Part shown: in pieces, positions 62,048 to 64,000 of the stretch
Position numbering within the stretch: the stretch's first letter is position 1
Layout: each line of letters starts with the position of its first letter
Assembly (NCBI RefSeq): GCF_038967635.1
Contig: NZ_CP152413.1
Coordinates: 8,436,001-8,500,000 of the forward strand
Length of the DNA stretch: 64,000 nucleotides
Origin: Bradyrhizobium sp. B124
GTDB lineage: Bacteria; Pseudomonadota; Alphaproteobacteria; Rhizobiales; Xanthobacteraceae
Reading direction: 5' to 3'
Made by a program: the position numbers and the translations under genes
The notes under the pieces: model-generated
Told to the model about the DNA's origin: nothing
Seen by the model: only the letters and a program-made list of their open reading frames with translations
The model's database searches: none

Positions 62048-62167
62048 GTCGTCCTGACGAAAGCCAGGACCCATTACCCCAATTGTTCGTCGTTGCATGA
62101 CGCTGGGGCCAGATTCCCTTCACAACCAAATGCGGTGGTTATGGGTCCTGGCTTTCGCCAGGACGAC
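62048..62167. repeat. Palindromic intergenic repeat (GTCGTCC family), copy 2
   Basis: Diverged copy of 45069-45189. The arms read GTCGTCCTGACGAAAGCC and the inverse; base changes in one arm are matched in the other (CCTGGCTTTCGCCAGG), which shows that the stem is kept. Confidence 0.85.
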
Positions 62168-62208
62168 ACTGTGGTGTTGGCACGGCTGGAGTTATTAACC
62201 CAGCGCCC

Positions 62209-62670
62209 TCACACCGGCAACGCGGTCGAATACTTCACCTGGCTCAGCGCAAAGCTCGACTCGATCGAGGCGATGCCGTCGAGCCGGGTCAGCTTGTTCT
62301 TGAGGAACGCTTCATAGGAGGAGAGGTCGGCGGCGACGACGCGCAGTAGGTAGTCGCGGTTGCCGGTCATCAGATAGCACTCGAGCACCTCGTCCCATTT
62401 CGAGATCGCGCGCGCGAAGCGGTTGAGGTCTTCTTCCTTCTGGCGCGCCAGCTTGATCGAGATGAAGACCGAGACATGCAGCCCGAGCGATTTCTGATCG
62501 ACGGTCGCGATGTAGCGAGAGATCACGCCGCGCTCCTCGAGCAGCTTGACCCGGCGGTGGCAGGGCGACACCGACAGCCCGACCTTGTCGGCGAGCTCCT
62601 GCATGGTCATGCGGCTGTCGGTCTGGAGCAGACTCAGGATCTTGCGGTCGATGGCGTCGAGGGCAGGCAT
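62209..62670 (-). CDS. Lrp/AsnC-family transcriptional regulator
   Basis: A 153-residue feast/famine regulator. The N-terminal helix-turn-helix (about 1-60) reads MPALDAIDRKILSLLQTDSR, ELADKVGLSVSPCHRRVKLL and ERGVISRYIA. The C-terminal RAM domain (about 70-145) has SVFISIKLARQKEEDLNRFA and the ligand-site VLECYLMTGNRDYLLRVVAA. It probably senses an amino acid. It is divergent from the transketolase-like gene, with a TGGGA/TCCCA palindrome in the 142-base gap, so control of that gene is likely. The start at 62670 gives the standard family length. Confidence 0.92.
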   Translation of the reverse strand: MPALDAIDRKILSLLQTDSRMTMQELADKVGLSVSPCHRRVKLLEERGVISRYIATVDQKSLGLHVSVFISIKLARQKEEDLNRFARAISKWDEVLECYLMTGNRDYLLRVVAADLSSYEAFLKNKLTRLDGIASIESSFALSQVKYSTALPV

Positions 62671-62701
62671 TGGGATGAACTCGCAGGTGAGGGCCGGATT
62701 G

Positions 62702-62716
62702 TGGGAATTTATCCCA
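62702..62716. promoter_or_regulatory. Lrp-type operator candidate
   Basis: TGGGA-ATTTA-TCCCA is a 15-base palindrome with an AT-rich centre, the form expected for Lrp/AsnC binding. It lies 32 bases upstream of the regulator and about 97 bases upstream of the divergent transketolase-like gene. Confidence 0.55.
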
Positions 62717-62812
62717 ATTTTTCCTGTGCTGTCGCGTGGAATTGAGATTTTCGGCGGCCGCGGCGGCAGTAACATCCGAGATATCGCCCGGAGCATCGCC
62801 AGGAACACTGAC

Positions 62813-64000
62813 ATGGGAATCGCGCCTGAACGCCTCGACATGCTGTCCGCTTTGGCCCGAAAGGTGCTGTGGTTGTCGTCGTGGACCATCCACCACGCCA
62901 ACCATGTGCGGCCATCTGCCGACGGGCTGAAAGTCGGCGGCCATCAGGCCTCGTCGGCCTCGCTCGCCAACATCATGTCGGCGCTGTATTTCTCGGTGCT
63001 ACGGCCCCAGGACCGCGTCGCGGTGAAGCCGCATGCGAGCCCGGTGTTCCACGCGATCCAGTATCTGTTCGGCCACCAGACCCGCGACAAGCTGGAGAAC
63101 TTCCGCGGCTACAAGGGCGCGCAGTCCTATCCCTCGCGCACCAAGGACACCGACGACGTCGATTTCTCCACCGGCTCGGTCGGGCTCGGCGTGGCGCAGA
63201 CGCTGTTCGCCTCGCTGGTGCAGGACTACGTCAAGGCGCATGGCTGGATGCAGGACCGCCCCGAGGGCCGCATGATCGCGCTGGTCGGCGACGCCGAGAT
63301 GGACGAGGGCAACATCTTCGAGGCGCTGCTGGAGGGCTGGAAGCACGGCCTGCGCAACACTTGGTGGGTGGTCGACTATAACAGGCAGTCGCTCGACGCC
63401 GTGGTGCGCGAGGGGCTGTGGGCCAAGTTCGAAACCATGTTCCGCAATTTCGGCTGGGACGTGGTGATCGTGAAATACGGCAAGCTGATGCTCGAGGCGT
63501 TTGCCGAGCCGGGCGGCGAGGCCTTGCGGCGCTGGATCGACAATTGCCCGAACCAGATGTACGCGGCGCTCTGCTTCCAGGGCGGCGCGGCGTTCCGCAA
63601 GCATCTGCGCGACGATATCGGCGACCAGGGTGACGTGTCGGCGCTGATCGATCGCCGCAGCGACGACGAGCTGCTGGCGCTGATGTCGAACCTCGGCGGC
63701 CACGACATGGCGAGCATGATCGAGGCCTTCGAGGCGATCGACCATGATCGTCCGGTCTGCTTCATCGCCTACACCATCAAGGGCGTCGGCCTGCCGATGC
63801 AGGGCCACAAGGACAACCACGCGGGCCTGATGACGGTGGCGCAGATGGAGAAGTGGCGCGCCGCGCAGAACATCCGCACCGGCCACGAGTGGGACAAGTT
63901 CGAGGGCCTGTCGCAGGAGCCCGCGAAGCTCGAGGCGTTCCTGGCCGAGGCGCCATTCAACCGCGAGGGACGCCGTCGTCTCTCGGCGCCGGAAATCGAG
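62813..64000 (+). CDS. Transketolase / pyruvate dehydrogenase E1 (AceE)-like protein (partial, C-terminus outside window)
   Basis: The first 396 residues of a thiamine-diphosphate enzyme; the gene continues past the window. The ThDP motif is LVGDAEMDEGNIFEALLEGW, with the closing Asn in VVDYNRQSLD. Other conserved parts are KVGGHQASSASLANIMSALY, VAVKPHASPVFHAIQYLFGH and YTIKGVGLPMQGHKDNHAG. GDAEMDEG and the overall layout resemble homodimeric AceE-type E1 more than classical transketolase. Substrates could be a 2-oxo acid or ketose phosphate. Divergent from an Lrp regulator, which suggests amino-acid-linked control. ATG 62813 follows AGGAAC. Confidence 0.9.
   Translation, partial: MGIAPERLDMLSALARKVLWLSSWTIHHANHVRPSADGLKVGGHQASSASLANIMSALYFSVLRPQDRVAVKPHASPVFHAIQYLFGHQTRDKLENFRGYKGAQSYPSRTKDTDDVDFSTGSVGLGVAQTLFASLVQDYVKAHGWMQDRPEGRMIALVGDAEMDEGNIFEALLEGWKHGLRNTWWVVDYNRQSLDAVVREGLWAKFETMFRNFGWDVVIVKYGKLMLEAFAEPGGEALRRWIDNCPNQMYAALCFQGGAAFRKHLRDDIGDQGDVSALIDRRSDDELLALMSNLGGHDMASMIEAFEAIDHDRPVCFIAYTIKGVGLPMQGHKDNHAGLMTVAQMEKWRAAQNIRTGHEWDKFEGLSQEPAKLEAFLAEAPFNREGRRRLSAPEIE

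Larger units (their letters stand above)
61718..62208. other. Intergenic region between LTXXQ protein and Lrp regulator
   Basis: These 491 bases have no supported gene. They contain an EcfG-like site at 61757-61782 and two different palindromic repeats at 61923-62009 and 62048-62167 placed in tandem. Confidence 0.6.

Overview
This is high-GC DNA from an alphaproteobacterium, very probably Bradyrhizobium or a close Nitrobacteraceae relative. The basis is the protein content (nitrate-type ABC transporter next to a single-domain globin, DctA, many ABC importers, HWE-family kinase, LTXXQ-type exported protein) and several families of short palindromic intergenic repeats that I recognise from that genus. 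It reads as ordinary chromosome: no phage, transposase, integrase, CRISPR array, rRNA or tRNA was seen. About 50 protein genes are supported. The two end genes run off the window.

Layout. 1-11.6 kb: storage carbohydrate and envelope genes (glycosyltransferase, ABC exporter, glycogen debranching enzyme, PRC-barrel protein, MFS transporter, L,D-transpeptidase, methyltransferase, glycogen synthase). 11.8-20.9 kb: type III CoA-transferase, a complete five-gene oligopeptide/nickel-type ABC importer, a zinc alcohol dehydrogenase and an isopropylmalate dehydrogenase-family enzyme. 21.0-27.3 kb: a compact, apparently undescribed biosynthetic locus. Four genes on the minus strand (flavin monooxygenase, DltA-like adenylating enzyme, carrier protein, GNAT-like protein) are divergent from a NodU/CmcH-type carbamoyltransferase. 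27.3-36.5 kb: exported His/Gly-rich protein, second L,D-transpeptidase, XRE regulator with an unusually structured upstream region, DctA with a near-perfect sigma-54 promoter, HWE kinase, serine hydrolase, intradiol dioxygenase. 36.6-40.4 kb: nitrate-type ABC importer plus globin, with a leader that has attenuation-like features.

40.6-47.3 kb: SMP-30 lactonase-family protein, class I amidotransferase, ModE-like regulator divergent from an aldehyde dehydrogenase, aldo/keto reductase and EamA exporter. 47.4-51.7 kb: a 1436-residue autotransporter. 51.9-59.6 kb: second zinc alcohol dehydrogenase, atypical SDR, DadA-like oxidase, amino-acid ABC permease and binding protein (the latter enclosed by ~200-bp inverted repeats), polyphosphate kinase 2 and an FAH-family enzyme. 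59.9-64 kb: a 35-residue membrane peptide, a duplicated-module LTXXQ protein, and an Lrp/AsnC regulator divergent from a transketolase/AceE-like gene cut by the window end.

The main theme is flexible nutrient capture and storage (glycogen, polyphosphate, peptides, amino acids, C4-dicarboxylates, nitrate). Some sites fit stress control (EcfG-like) or nitrogen/carbon control (sigma-54). The part most worth experimental follow-up is the carrier-protein/carbamoyltransferase locus at 20992-27275. All assignments come from reading the sequence; no database search was run.
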